64,000 nt of DNA from Breviolum minutum Mf 1.05b.01 (Eukaryota > Sar > Dinophyceae > Suessiales > Symbiodiniaceae). A model generated the notes under the pieces. The model saw only the letters and a list, made by a program, of their open reading frames with translations. It was not told the DNA's origin and ran no database searches. Position numbers and translations under genes: made by a program. Numbering within the stretch: the stretch's first letter is position 1; each line of letters starts with the position of its first letter. Below are positions 39,071-50,329 of the stretch, piece after piece. The stretch spans positions 403,291-467,290 of the forward strand of contig DF239215.1 of NCBI GenBank assembly GCA_000507305.1, written 5' to 3'.

Positions 39071-39244
39071 ACAGTGGTTTGTGACGTGAGTGACATACAA
39101 ATGTGTTTTTAGAATACATGTAACATATATATATATATATTATATAAGAAAAATATCTTTATCTCATGATTCATGGATGCCACGATGCAAGAAATATGAC
39201 TCTGGATGCACATACACACATGGAATCAGCTTCAATATCTTAGC

Positions 39245-39385
39245 TTGCTTGAAGCCATGTCTGCCTTTCCATTCCTTGCCAGGATGCCTGTGGCTCAGCG
39301 CACAGTTCGTCTGGTGTAACACCTTCCTGTTCCTTCTTGGCCTCGCATTCCTGGCGCATCTGCCCATTCACAGTTCCCTCAAATC
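39245..39385 (-). CDS. Coding block of an unidentified gene (approximate ends)
   Basis: Reads GQMRQECEAKKEQEGVTPDE, then LCAEPQASWQGMERQTW. Charged, probably helical. Not recognised. Confidence 0.45.
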
Positions 39386-39761
39386 AACTGGATCCCACCA
39401 TGGTACTGTAGCCTCCTTTCACCCAATTCTTAGCACCCCTTTGGTGGCTCCTGCTTTTCTTTCTGGCTGTGATAGCCATAAAGTGAGAAGCCAGGATGGC
39501 TGTAAACTCCCCAAAAGGGACCATACCTTGCAGGCATAATCCAAGTCATGAAACATCCTTCCGAGTTGCAGGATGTCGATTGTTTTTTCTTCAAATAAAT
39601 GACATTTATATAAACATGCATATATTGTATAACATGTAACATATATTATCAATATGCATGTTGTTATATACTTCAAAATCATCAAAATTGCTCAATGATG
39701 TCTTTTCCAAAAATTTCCACCCAACACTCCAAATCTTCCTTCATTACGGAGACCTAATCGC

Positions 39762-39968
39762 CAGGGCACAAACGACAGGATTTGTCTGTGATGCCGGCTG
39801 CAGAACACATCTCACTCCTCGGAGGATGGGGATCGTGGATGAGAATCCTTTCAGTTTGACATCAGAATCAACCATTAAATTTAGCTTGGTAGCTTGGTTG
39901 CGAATTCCAGGGATGTTGATCCAACATGGCGTTTTTTGTTTCATCTGGGAGACAAAAAACAGATGTAA
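39762..39968 (-). CDS. Coding block of an unidentified gene (approximate ends)
   Basis: Reads TPCWINIPGIRNQATKLNLM, then VDSDVKLKGFSSTIPILRG and QPASQTNPVVCALAIRSP. Not recognised. Confidence 0.5.
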
Positions 39969-40357
39969 TTTCAATACGAACAATAACTATAATACCTATT
40001 GCAACATACAGTGGTTTGTTCTAACATATTTTATAGGACGACCCTTGATTTTTGAAAATTATAATTCACCGACTCACCGTTTAAACCACCATTAGTTCCG
40101 GTTGTGTGATGTAAACTCCTTTGTGCGTGCTAGTTTGGCACAAAAAATCATAAGTTGTTCTCCAGTATCTCTAATCAGAAAAACAGTCCAGTCAAAGCTG
40201 AAATACAGTACGAAACCAACACGTACTTGTGAATCTAAATTGGACAATATTACGACGTGACTATATCTATAAAAAGCATATGATTCCCGTATTATGATGA
40301 TGAAATACCGTATTACCTGCTTGTTCCCATTGACCTCCTTTCCACTTCGACTTCAGA

Positions 40358-40545
40358 CGACCAGTCTTAGCCAGCTGAGGTGCATGAAATTTCCAAGGGG
40401 AGATGCAGGGTCCAAATTTTTCTCCTTGGTCGATGGTGATAGGTGAGCCAGCGTGATTCCCTCGAAAATTTGAGATGTTTGGAAGATCAAAAGTGACCTC
40501 AATTGAAATGCTTCATCTGGATGCATAGCCTGCAAATTGGCATGA
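40358..40545 (-). CDS. Coding block of an unidentified gene (approximate ends)
   Basis: Reads HPDEAFQLRSLLIFQTSQI, then FEGITLAHLSPSTKEKNLD. Not recognised. Confidence 0.45.
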
Positions 40546-41649
40546 ACTATCATGAACTATTTCCTAAGTCAAAACACCCTTTGTTGGAAGAACTCATAAT
40601 CAGACTGAATGTCAACATGGGAAAAAAAAAAAGGCTGCCGGGGTGGATAGAACTCTTCTCATCTTGATCCTTGAGTTTCACCTGAAAAGATGATGCAGTT
40701 CCTTCACTAAAAATATACGAACACCTCATGAGAGTTGCACCATGTTCACCTTGGCAACTTCATCAAAAGCCTCACTGGATATCGGATATCCACATGAATC
40801 TTGGTGCAAATCCAAGTTTGAAACACCCATTGGTAAACTCAAGTGTACATATATTTCCCGGATTCTTATTTGGTCTCCTAGCAACCTTAATTTGGGTCAC
40901 AAATTTTGTCCACCCCAATATGGGAACTCATCAAATCAAGTTACGCAATTTTCAATGGGACTTTTCTCGGTGGGTGGCTCAATCTTCATACGATTGTGGC
41001 CACAACCAAAGTAACGGACCATGCGGTTCCTGCCAACGGCACCAGCTGGGAATACGAAAGTGTGTGAGTTCCTTTCGAGGCGATTAAAGTCATAATATGT
41101 CATAATGTCATATGGTGGGGTGAAGTAGTTTCCATCCATCTATTCTTTTAGTTTCCGTCCAAGCTCCCATTCAACAAAACACCATAAACCCATCATATCT
41201 ATTCACATCCCAAAAGTGACGACCACCAAAATGCTCACAGCGTTGTGTGAAGGCTTTGTACTAGGTCGTTTTTTGGGGGGATATCCCAATCATCCTTCTG
41301 TTGATGATTGGGTGACATCCTGGGAATCGTTTTGGAGATTCACAACTGGAGTTGGGTAAATCAAACAAAAGGTGAACTAGGGATAGGGACATGAGTTATC
41401 TTTTAATGGGAAAACCGATGTTCAAGCATCAAATATCCCACTTTCGGAAGAATCAAGCAACTTCAACACTCAATGACATCTCATTGGCTCTTTCAGCAAA
41501 CCACAAAATCCCAGGTGGAAGAATTAAATGGGACTGTTTCTCATCAAGCGCGTGACCGAAGAACTATCCCATGGGATGAAGACAGTAGTAGTTGAAACCA
41601 TTGAAGCCAGTGCCGTTATCATATTAGCATATATTAGCCATTTGATCGT

Positions 41650-41830
41650 TTCATTTAGCACTCCTAAAGGCAGATGTTCCAAAGATTTTCCAAAGCACCT
41701 GTCTGTGCCACGTAAACGTGGATCTTCTTCACCGGAACGTGCGCATGACATCACAGCGCTAGGGAACTCGTTGGGTTTGAATGGAATGGCGCCTTTGCAC
41801 TTCTTCCATTTGTCCTGGTAAAACGAAATG
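41650..41830 (-). CDS. Coding block of an unidentified gene (approximate ends)
   Basis: Reads YQDKWKKCKGAIPFKPNEF, then MSCARSGEEDPRLRGTDR. Not recognised. Confidence 0.5.
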
Positions 41831-41954
41831 GATATCTTCAAACATTGTTACAACACCTAAAATATGATGGTATATTCTTAAGTAATATTTCTTATATACC
41901 TCAAAAAAAAACATTCAAGCAAAAAACACACGACCAATCATTCTTTGTAACCTC

Positions 41955-42105
41955 ACCCTGTGAGGTTTATGCTGTTGGAGCTTGATCTGCTGAAAACCGT
42001 CCTGATTCCTCTTGGTCATGAAGGCCGAGATGGATTTTGTGCCAGGTGGAATTTCAATCTCAGCCGCTGGGATTGTGAGATTCTGAAGGCCAAACCCATG
42101 GAATA
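41955..42105 (-). CDS. Coding block of an unidentified gene (approximate ends)
   Basis: Reads FGLQNLTIPAAEIEIPPGTK, then SISAFMTKRNQDGFQQIKL. Very clear coding character; just upstream of the 41,830 block. Not recognised. Confidence 0.6.
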
Positions 42106-42109
42106 TGAT

Positions 42110-43080
42110 AACCTGTCCAACAAGGAAGTATGTGTGTAATCCTACGAAGGGGTCCCTAAGGTCATCGATAAATTCATCAACACTTCAACTATTGCAAGTG
42201 AAAATGAATGCAAATTCACCTTTTGAGGGGGGGTTTTATTTGAGGCAAACGACCTGTGAATGCTAGTTTGATCAGGTTGGTTGAGTTTTGATCCGGTGAT
42301 TGCTCGTCAGTTCTCGTGACTTTATGGATTTGTGGCTTCGAAGGAATTCAAAAGGATGGGAAAATTATGTGATGTTTTTGTGTCAAGTTCTATCAAATCC
42401 ACCATCAAATAGACTCCAATAGTATCAATAAAGATCATACTTTGGGTGTATCCCTGACCCACTAGACGAGGATAAGTGAAGACGAGTAAGGGAAGCTTAC
42501 TAACAATGAACAGATCATTGACGGGAATACACCCCGAAGGTACTTAGCTACAAGTAGTGCACATCTGATATATAATCCAACAACTCAATGAAGGTCTCAT
42601 CAGCCCCCCAACGTCTTGACTTCATACTTCACCACATGTTCACCATATATATATTCAAACAGTTGAATTGACTGCGGATTCACCAATTTTATTCAACATA
42701 TTTCACCACATGTTCAAAACATATGTTGGAGTTGGTTGACTGTTGAATTCTATACATTCCAAAATCTCTAAGAGTCAACCAACCTCACCAACCCCAAGGC
42801 AGTTTCACCATGTGGCTCTGCACTGAGTGGTGACTTTGATGAAGACACGAACTGCACCAGCAGACTCCTGGAATTCCCAAAAATGTGAAATTTGTCATAA
42901 AATGGGGATCATGGTAGTTGGCTCTTGAACAAATTAAAAAATAAAGATGCAAACTTTGCAAACATTGTCAAGTAAGAAATATATATATATATAAGTACAT
43001 GTATGTATATATATGTACATGTATATATATATATATGTACATGTACAATATCCCTGGCATTTGCCATTGAGCATGTTGGA
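42110..43080. other. No gene seen
   Basis: No reading frame of note. A (TA)n/(GTACAT)n tract lies at 42,978-43,048. Confidence 0.55.
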
Positions 43081-43084
43081 TTTT

Positions 43085-43265
43085 CAAAATGGGCGCATCG
43101 ATGAAAGGAAATTGGATGGAATGGCATGGACAGAATAAAGCAAAAAACCGGTTGAAAAGGGTACGGCCCAAGGTACCGCATGTGTCGCGTCTCCAAAAAA
43201 AATCTGGCATGACCTTGAACAAAGTGTCGATGAACATGGGTTTGATTCAAGGGTATGTTCCTGTT
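43085..43265 (-). CDS. Coding block of an unidentified gene (approximate ends)
   Basis: Reads IDTLFKVMPDFFWRRDTCG, then TLGRTLFNRFFALFCPC. Not recognised. Confidence 0.35.
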
Positions 43266-43454
43266 GCTGTTTTTGTTTTTGAATCGAAAGGATGAAGCGA
43301 ATGATTGGACAAAGGCTCCATGCTCGGTCTGCAAGCACATGTCCACGATATAGGGGTGTAACCACCAATCATAAACGTGATCAAACAAAACAACTCAACA
43401 TAATTTGCAGGGCAGTTCTACGAAGAAACATACTTAAACGTACGTTGTGAAATC

Positions 43455-43565
43455 AGGAAATCCTCTCCTGCCAGAAATGCCATAAGGTCGCTGGATCTCG
43501 CACGGCTGGATTTCCTTTGCTGACCTGCGAACCGATGGATTCTCTTTGGAAGATTATGCAGCGGC
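43455..43565 (-). CDS. Coding block of an unidentified gene (approximate ends)
   Basis: Reads RESIGSQVSKGNPAVRDPAT, then LWHFWQERIS. Not recognised. Confidence 0.4.
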
Positions 43566-44506
43566 TAATGAAATGGAAAATAACAATGCCCTCAAAAGAA
43601 AACAAACCATCCAGACACGTCCCTTGCGACCACGTCATTAAAAAAGCAACGAATGTGCTTTAGAACAAATGGGAAAGCACTATGACCTTTCCAAAAAGCA
43701 ATCGTTGTTTATAGAAACGGATACAGCGTGGGGAAAGATTTTGAATTCATGTTGCAACATTTATATGTTCCTTGTGCCAGGTATTGCTTGGGTTTTTGGG
43801 GAGGTGGGTAATTTCATCGCCACTTGCATGTCCAAGGCACTTTTTTCACATTGGCAAGAAAGGACTTCATGCCGTAGCACAAATCATCTGGCAAAGGCAA
43901 AGGTAAGATGAATTTGAGCCGGCAACTCCACATCAACTACCATGGGGCATATGGGAATGCTTCAACATTAGATTCTGTGTTCTGTTTTATTCCGGCAAAG
44001 TTAAAAATAATTTCAACAAATTGTGGGGGTCCGTTGTTTTGAAACATGCCCGTGTTGGTTCAATATGTGCGAATCTCCTGATGTCAGTGTCACTACACAT
44101 GTTTGTGTCTTGCAGAGGGAAACCCACACTGACGTTTCTGGATATTTCTCTCAAAAGTCGGCGAAAATGAAATAAGTAGAAACACGAAAACTGCATTTTG
44201 AATCAAGCACATCCATTGCACTCCCATACCCTTCACGCCAAGGCCGGTACGTGACAAACTATTCACGTCATCTTTGTGTCACATGACTGTATCAGCACAT
44301 ACACCAACGCTCTGGGTAGATCGCGTCTTGCCGGAAATGATTGCTTATCTCCAAACATAAACCCATGTTTTTAGTTGTGAATGTGATACCGTTGAAGTTT
44401 TCAAATCGTTTTTCTACAACAATCGCAACAAGTCAAACAGCCAAATCAGGCAAATCCGACCAAACCCATGACTTTAGTGGCCCCCCAAAACACCCAGACT
44501 CCAAAC

Positions 44507-44590
44507 CTTTGATCTCGTTGATGAATTTCTTGTTTTTCTCCTCAATTTCAGCATTGACGCTGAAAGAATCTGACGGGTCTTATGCAGTCT
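44507..44590 (-). CDS. Exon of an unidentified gene (5' end approximate)
   Basis: Reads DPSDSFSVNAEIEEKNKKF, then INEIK, leaving at ATCAAAG|GTTTGG. It is the nearest exon on the 3' side of the retroelement for minus-strand transcription. Not recognised. Confidence 0.5.
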
Positions 44591-45009
44591 CAGCGACACA
44601 ACAAAATGAAACGAAACTATGCTGCTGTTGCTGCAACCAATTCTGCACCGTTTATCTCACTGTTTTCAGATCTTGGAGGTGGTACCAGATTACAGATGAA
44701 CGATACCTGACTCAAAGACTTTCAATCTCCAGTTTGTAAGCAGCTGGATCATGTCCACCCCACTGTCCCCTAGACAAAATAAGACAGTGAACAGAAAGGT
44801 TTCTGCAGGATAGGCAGCTGCGTGTGTGATGGTGTGATGGAAGGTTAAGGTGCCTGGCAACCTCCAGTCACATCGTCACAGTCATGGTCAACCTTTTTTT
44901 GTGCTCCTCCAAGGCAATGACTTAATTGACTTTTAGTGGGGCAGGGCTACCTGCAGTACATATATATATATATATATACATAAAATATATATATATATAC
45001 ACATGTATA

Positions 45010-45649
45010 TGTTTGTCCTCGCTCCCAACCCCTGGTCACTGCGTCAAAGACTTTTTGCCGCCTCCTGTTAGAGTTTTGTGGTTGACCTGGGGCACTGCAA
45101 ATCGTCTAAGTCTGGCACAACCGTTCGACAAGCAGTAGCAACTGCACGATGTCTTCCAAAAAGGTGCCACCAAAAGACTGAAAGATAGCAGTTAGCCAGG
45201 AAGTGAGCTGCAGGGAGGGCAGGGTGTGGAAGAGCAGCTCAGGTAGCTCACTCATAAAAACATGCGAACATGTTTGTCCTCGCTCCCAACCCCTGGTCAC
45301 TGCGTCAAAGACTTTTTGCCGCCTCCTGTTAGAGTTTTGTGGTTGACCTGGGGCACTGCAAATCGTCTAAGTNCAGTTAGTCCAGGAAGGTGACGCTGCA
45401 GGGAGGGCAGGGTGTGGAAGAGCAGCTCAGGTAGCTCACTCATAAAAACATGCGAACATGTTTGTCCTCGCTCCCAACCCCTGGTCACTGCGTCAAAGAC
45501 TTTTTGCCGCCTCCTGTTAGAGTTTTGTGGTTGACCTGGGGCACTGCAAATCGTCTAAGTCTGGCACAACCGTTCGACAAGCAGTAGCAACTGCACGATG
45601 TCTTCCAAAAAGGTGCCACCAAAAGACTGAAAGATAGCAGTTAGCCAGA
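45010..45649 (-). repeat. 3' split direct repeats (B-A-B-A-B) of the retroelement
   Basis: Three head-to-tail units of about 261, 188 and 191 bp. Each begins TGTTTGTCCTCGCTCCCAAC in plus orientation. The middle unit is shortened at an N (45,373), where it jumps from AATCGTCTAAGT to CAGTTAG. The A/B joints at 45,271 and 45,459 read AACATGTT, an 8-bp palindrome, the probable circle-junction crossover site. Confidence 0.8.
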
Positions 45650-45737
45650 CGTTCACCCCACCCTTGCAGAAAGGCCTGAAACGCTAGGTTCGTGCACTTT
45701 TCCAAGCGCCCCAACTCTGGATCGTAACAGTAAAGGC

Positions 45738-46949
45738 TCAGATGACGCGAGCACGAGCATCCAGTACCACGCTGTACATTTCAGCTGCTGCTCTAATTCG
45801 TAGTCTAGAAAACTCAGGAAGATCAGGAATCACTGAAGAGGCTGAGACTTCTTGTAAGTAGTTCTCTAGCGTGCATAGATGCCGGATCCGCATCAGCCAA
45901 AGAATCCGTGGCAGGTCAACACCTCGTTGAAAGGCAGCCACGCAACCTCCTCCTCGGATGCCACCGGGTGTAAGACCGGTAGCTGGCCCCACACCTAGTG
46001 CTCTTAAAATCGAGTCCCACCTCCTCCTAAAAGAATTCGGTGAGCCACCAAAGAGAGGTTCGTCACGTGGAACTTTCCGAAAGACAGCTTCAAGAAAACT
46101 GACAAAAGAAGGCTCATCTATCGTCAAGTGTTGGATGCGGCCGCCACCTCTCCGCCTTGTCTTGGGTGACTGAATCTTCAGGTAAGCAGTAGTGCTCCCA
46201 AATTCCAGCAAGTCTGAAGGTAAAAGCAAACTGCTTCTGATTTCTTTCAAAGGCTCACCTGGGCGAGCTATCCCGAAAAACGCCAGTCCCAATATCGAGG
46301 CGAAGCGCTCCCACTTCCACAAGAGTGCTGTAGTCATCATCGCTTTATACAACGACAGTGGTAGCGGTGTCCTGTGGTCAGGAGGCTCTGCAACCTCCCA
46401 TCTGTTAATCATTTCCCAGCAGGGGCCAGCCAAAGCCTTTACCGCCGGGATGGACTGCTGAACCACCACCACTAAGTGACGATAAGTGTATAGAGCTGCA
46501 CCACGTTGATAGAGCACGTTGCCATACTCTTCGAGCAACTGCACTAATAGAGCAGGGCACGCCATGGCTGAACTACGGGCTTCGGGGGATAGCAGCGTCA
46601 GCAACCAAGACTCAAATCCTTGCCACACCTTAGTTTGAAGGGCCTTAGTCTTAGGCTCAACCAAGGGAACTGAGTAAAGAGCACCGAGACGAGGTCGATG
46701 AGACCTTCGCGGTCCCGGGTTAGTGGCCTCTCCTATCCTGGCATGAGTGCACTTGGCACAGGCTGCTGGGTCTGGACGCAAGGAGAGCTTGGTTGGGCCC
46801 CTTTTGCACTCTGGAAAGCGGCTCTGTGCAGGCTTCGGGCAAGTGTCTGGCAAACACCCTTTGGATAAGGTTGCGCTACTCTGGTCCAGCTGGCCTGGTG
46901 TTTTGAAGACCTGCCTCTTAGCAGCTGGTGAACATGGCCTCCTCTGCAA
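45738..46949 (-). CDS. Tyrosine recombinase of the retroelement
   Basis: 403 codons as an open frame; the true N-terminus is uncertain because the methyltransferase frame overlaps it by 217 nt. Residues 66-80 read KCTHARIGEATNPGP, a block I associate with dinoflagellate retroelements. Residues 197-365 look like a recombinase fold: GIARPGE (Arg229) as the first catalytic arginine, HLTID as the strand around 274-278, TPGGIRGGG (Arg332) as box II, and RIRHLCTLENYLQE with Tyr364 as nucleophile and His357 nearby. The box II histidine is not in its usual place three residues before Arg332 (proline or glycine instead), which is seen in other divergent members. Expected role: integration of a circular DNA copy. 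It ends 88 bp before repeat B1. Confidence 0.75.
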   Translation of the reverse strand: MQRRPCSPAAKRQVFKTPGQLDQSSATLSKGCLPDTCPKPAQSRFPECKRGPTKLSLRPDPAACAKCTHARIGEATNPGPRRSHRPRLGALYSVPLVEPKTKALQTKVWQGFESWLLTLLSPEARSSAMACPALLVQLLEEYGNVLYQRGAALYTYRHLVVVVQQSIPAVKALAGPCWEMINRWEVAEPPDHRTPLPLSLYKAMMTTALLWKWERFASILGLAFFGIARPGEPLKEIRSSLLLPSDLLEFGSTTAYLKIQSPKTRRRGGGRIQHLTIDEPSFVSFLEAVFRKVPRDEPLFGGSPNSFRRRWDSILRALGVGPATGLTPGGIRGGGCVAAFQRGVDLPRILWLMRIRHLCTLENYLQEVSASSVIPDLPEFSRLRIRAAAEMYSVVLDARARVI

Positions 46950-48181
46950 AGATCCTTACTTCCTCCTAGATCTGAAGTAAGAGCGAACCGGGTCCTCTTC
47001 CTCCACTTCATCTTGAACCTGCAGTAGTCCACGGTCCAGTACTGCAAGGAGGGCCATCTGGCTAGCAGGGCTATCCATTCAGGCAATCGGAAAAGCCAGC
47101 TGCTAGCTGGGTTCTCCATCCAAACCTGCATTCCACACCTAAGCATGACTTCCAGCACTGCAAAGGTCATAAGTGCCATCTTGTTCCCGAGCTCCAGTTT
47201 CTCTCTCATCCTGGCACTCACTTCCGGCTTCCCATAAGGATGTTGGCTGGACCGCACCGGTGGTGTCACCGCAGTCGAAAAGGAGCAGCAAACTGGACCT
47301 CCTCCACCAATCTCAAAGCATCCCGCTAGGATGCGCTCCTTCACCTTCTGGTCGACTGTGGGATCGGTCAAATCCTCTCCTTCTCCATGCTCCAAATCAA
47401 AACACAACGACCAAAGGCCAAACTCCTCGGCCATCACCTTCGCAACGCCTCTTTCTCCAGAAAAGAGGTCTAAACATCCTTTCCTCTGGAACTCTTTCTT
47501 GGCGCCGTGGGGAAAAACAAATTGGTCGATGGGCAAACTTTCCAACAGTGCCTTAGCCTTAGCACTGAGCCGGCTCTGCTTAGGGATCTCCTCTCGGGGA
47601 GCTTCAACTCCTGCTGCATCCTCTGCTGCTTTCTTCTCGTCCTCTCTTCCTTCAACTACATCCTTTCTCGGCTGGGATGTATGTCCTGACTCTTCCTTTG
47701 TCTTCTCGACTTCTTTTGGGCCAAAATGGCCTGACTTCGGTGAAACTTCTCCTTCTCCTTCTGAAGCACAGTGACCCTCGCTCAGGTCTTCCTTAGGCAG
47801 CAGCTCTTCAAACGGTGGAAGGTCTGCTAGGTCGTGAGGTGCCAAGCCGTGGGCTTCCATCCAGGCATCAAACTCTTCGTAGTCTCCTCTGCAAAAGCTT
47901 TCCCACCACCTGGGCAGGACAGCTGACGGAGGGCGGATATCCTTTCCACGAGTACCATCATCTGAAGGATTGATGGATGTCTCAAAATAAATGGACTCGG
48001 TGTAAATGTCATAAGCCAGCATATGAGGAATACTTCTAACCAATTCACGATTGAGTGAGGGGGAAGAAGCACGACCTTTAATCAGCGTCCCTAGGCTCAC
48101 TTGCGAGTCTAGGGCCAATATCAACCTTGAACTGGGCTTTCTGGCCCCCAAAAGTCTCTCAGTCTTTAGAGCACCCCGCAA
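46733..48181 (-). CDS. RNase H C-terminal part fused to a C5-type DNA methyltransferase domain
   Basis: 482 codons, open from the edge of the nested insertion; no start codon is expected because it continues Pol. Residues 20-80 are the second half of RNase H: LALDSQVSLG with catalytic Asp25, GRASSP, and NPSDDGTRG (71-79). A linker rich in E/K/S (125-205) follows. Residues 235-245 read GCLDLFSGERG, the AdoMet-binding motif I of cytosine-C5 methyltransferases; 292-301 GGGGPVCCSF resembles motif IV with its catalytic cysteine; 355-358 MENP resembles motif VI; 386-398 includes WRKRTR. DIRS elements usually carry a methyltransferase here. The reading frame probably passes to the recombinase frame near 46,790 by a frameshift, since VAQPYPKGVCQTLA is the last natural-looking stretch. 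Confidence 0.75.
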   Translation of the reverse strand: MRGALKTERLLGARKPSSRLILALDSQVSLGTLIKGRASSPSLNRELVRSIPHMLAYDIYTESIYFETSINPSDDGTRGKDIRPPSAVLPRWWESFCRGDYEEFDAWMEAHGLAPHDLADLPPFEELLPKEDLSEGHCASEGEGEVSPKSGHFGPKEVEKTKEESGHTSQPRKDVVEGREDEKKAAEDAAGVEAPREEIPKQSRLSAKAKALLESLPIDQFVFPHGAKKEFQRKGCLDLFSGERGVAKVMAEEFGLWSLCFDLEHGEGEDLTDPTVDQKVKERILAGCFEIGGGGPVCCSFSTAVTPPVRSSQHPYGKPEVSARMREKLELGNKMALMTFAVLEVMLRCGMQVWMENPASSWLFRLPEWIALLARWPSLQYWTVDYCRFKMKWRKRTRFALTSDLGGSKDLCRGGHVHQLLRGRSSKHQASWTRVAQPYPKGVCQTLARSLHRAAFQSAKGAQPSSPCVQTQQPVPSALMPG

Positions 48182-48188
48182 CTCACCA

Positions 48189-48221
48189 CCCTGAGCATCG
48201 GGTATTGATTCTGATCAATAA
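48189..48221 (+). repeat. Left terminal inverted repeat of the nested element
   Basis: 33 bp identical to the inverse of 52,616-52,648. Followed by AT-rich subterminal DNA with at least six TCAATA motifs to 48,385. Confidence 0.9.
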
Positions 48222-49001
48222 GTTTGAAAGCTTATTGATTCCTGTTTTTTTTCAATAAAATTTATTGATTTCATCCCTTTTTTTTTCAATAGAAAAATGT
48301 ACATTTTGCACACATCAAAATCAATAGAAAAATCAAAAGAAATCACCATGTAAAATCAATAAGAAAATCAATAAAGAAATCCATTCTATACTTAAGAAAC
48401 ATGGCAACACAACATGCAATTTTCACCAAAACCCTGTCCACCAAAGCTGTCAGCTTTTTGACACAGAATGTTTGTTGAGGTGGTTGTATGTAAGCATTTT
48501 AGCTTCACTACATGTCCTTTTGACAAGGACTCAAGAAACTTTGAAAACCCTTTTGTCAAAGGCAACACCCTTTTGTCAAGGGTCATCTTTTTGTCAAAGA
48601 CCAACTCTTTTGCCAAGAGTGTGAAACTTTGTGAAACTTTGGAAACCCTTTTGTCAAGGGCAGCACCCTTTTGTCAAGGGTCATCTTTTTGTCAAAGACC
48701 AACTCTTTTGCCAAGAGTGTGAAACTTTGTGAAACTTTGGAAACCCTTTTGTCAAGGGCAACACCCTTTAGTCAAGGGTCATCTTTTTGTCAAAAGACCC
48801 ACTCTTTTGTCAAGAGTGTGAAGTGCAGGATCCTTTGGTCAAGGACAGCCCCCTTTTGTCAAGGGTCATCTTTTTGTCAAAGACCAACTCTTTTGTCAAG
48901 AGTGTTGAAGTGTAGGATCCTTTTGTCAAGGACAACACCCTTTTGTCAAGGGTGCCAAGGCCCAGATCCTTTTGTCAAGGTCAAAGGCCAAAAGCCTTTT
49001 G

Positions 49002-49951
49002 TCAAGGGCCAGAACCTTTTGTCAAGGGTCGTCCTGGTAAGAGATAACTCCAAAGCAAAGTCTTCTGAGCTGCATGTGTAGCAAGGCCCTTTTCTGTCTT
49101 CTCTTTTAGTTCTTCCTCTTCCTCCTCACCATTTGTCAAGGCAAGCAGTGCTGCGTTGCCTTTGCCATTGCCTTTTGTCAAGGCTCCTTTTCCTTTGCCA
49201 GAAAAGGTGACTTCAGCATCTGCCATCTGGGCACCCACTCCTCTTTGCCACATCTTTTGGAACTCCTCTTCTCCTTCATCTGTGACAGCCATTTCTTGTC
49301 CTGCTTGGTATGTCTTCTGTCTTTTGGTCTGCACCTCTCTCCTCTGATCACCCAAATCTCTGTAGTTAAAGATGTTGGGTGTCCAAGGGTCTGACCTCCA
49401 CTGGATCCTTCCAGATTGAAGGTGGGCAGCAAACTCTTCTTTTCCAAATTCCTTCAACATTTTGGCTTCTGAGTGCCACTGCTCACCTTTTGTCAAGGTT
49501 TCTGTTGCCCCAAAGGTGGCCTTGACATTGAGGTACTTGGCACTTTTGTTTTGGATGAACCAAAGCAGGCTGGCCAAACCTTTCTAGGTCTTGTTGGCCA
49601 CCTGGTGCTGTGCCTCAGCTTCTGGGTCATGCTTCAAGGCTGCTTGTGTTTGGCCCATATTTTGCCTCTTTCATTTTGGTTGATGTTCTCCTTCAAAACC
49701 AAAGCAGCTTCCTCTGCTGTGTCTGTCTCCTCAGCTATCTTCTCCACCTTCTCCTGCAGACTCAGCTTCCCCAGGCCCTTCAAGTTCTTCCTGGTGAGTT
49801 TACCTTTTGGCAAGGTAGTTTTTTTACCTTTTGACAAGGTAGCCTTCTTACCTTCTGACAAGGTAGCCCTCTTACCTTTTGGCAAGGTACCTTTGCTTGA
49901 AGAAGCTGCTGCCTTCTGACCTTTTGACAAGGTAGCTTTGCCTTTTGCCAA
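49002..49951 (-). pseudogene. Decayed LTKG-repeat gene inside the nested element
   Basis: First part (49,951-49,634): lysine-rich repeats (LSKG, LPKG, LSEG) then KNLKGLGKLSLQEKVEKIA and EEAALVLKENINQNERGK. Second part (49,577-49,002): LLWFIQNKSAKYLNVKATFG, EAKMLKEFGKEEFAAHLQSG and an acidic tail. Between them, ALKHDPEAEAQHQVANKT lies in another frame and ends at a TAG, so at least one frameshift and one stop break the gene, unless an unseen intron explains them. The organisation recalls a large multicopy gene family in Symbiodiniaceae; function unknown. The LTKG peptides are made by the hairpin units. Confidence 0.6.
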
Positions 49952-50329
49952 GGCTTTTTTTCAACAAAGGCTTCTTCACCTTCATGTTTTTTTGGTGCCA
50001 TCGCGATTTCCTTTTGACAACGGTTTGAGGCAACCAAAACCATTTGACAAGGTCAAACTTTGAACAAAACCTTGAGATACAAAGCTGCAGGCACTACTTT
50101 GTTTGAAAAATCTTTGACAAAAGGTTGGAGGAAACCCTTCTCAAAAGGTTCTACTTAGCAATTCCCAACCTTAGATTCTCCAAAAGGGTTTCAAAGGTAA
50201 GGAACCCTAAGAACTTTGGACCAACTCTGATGGATTTTGTCAAACATCTTTGGGGCTCCTATAAGAAAATCATTTTGGTCCAGGAAAATTGCATCTGGTG
50301 GGAAAAAAATTCTGGAGAAAAATCCAAAA

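Noticed and set aside
44341-44739. 132-codon plus-strand open frame with a CCCCC tract
   Set aside because: Low-complexity cysteine run, no splice support, and it opposes the minus-strand exon ending at 44,507.
48510-49030. CRISPR-like array
   Set aside because: Units are palindromes with variable stems and irregular spacing; there are no constant direct repeats, no spacers of uniform length, no cas genes, and the DNA is eukaryotic.
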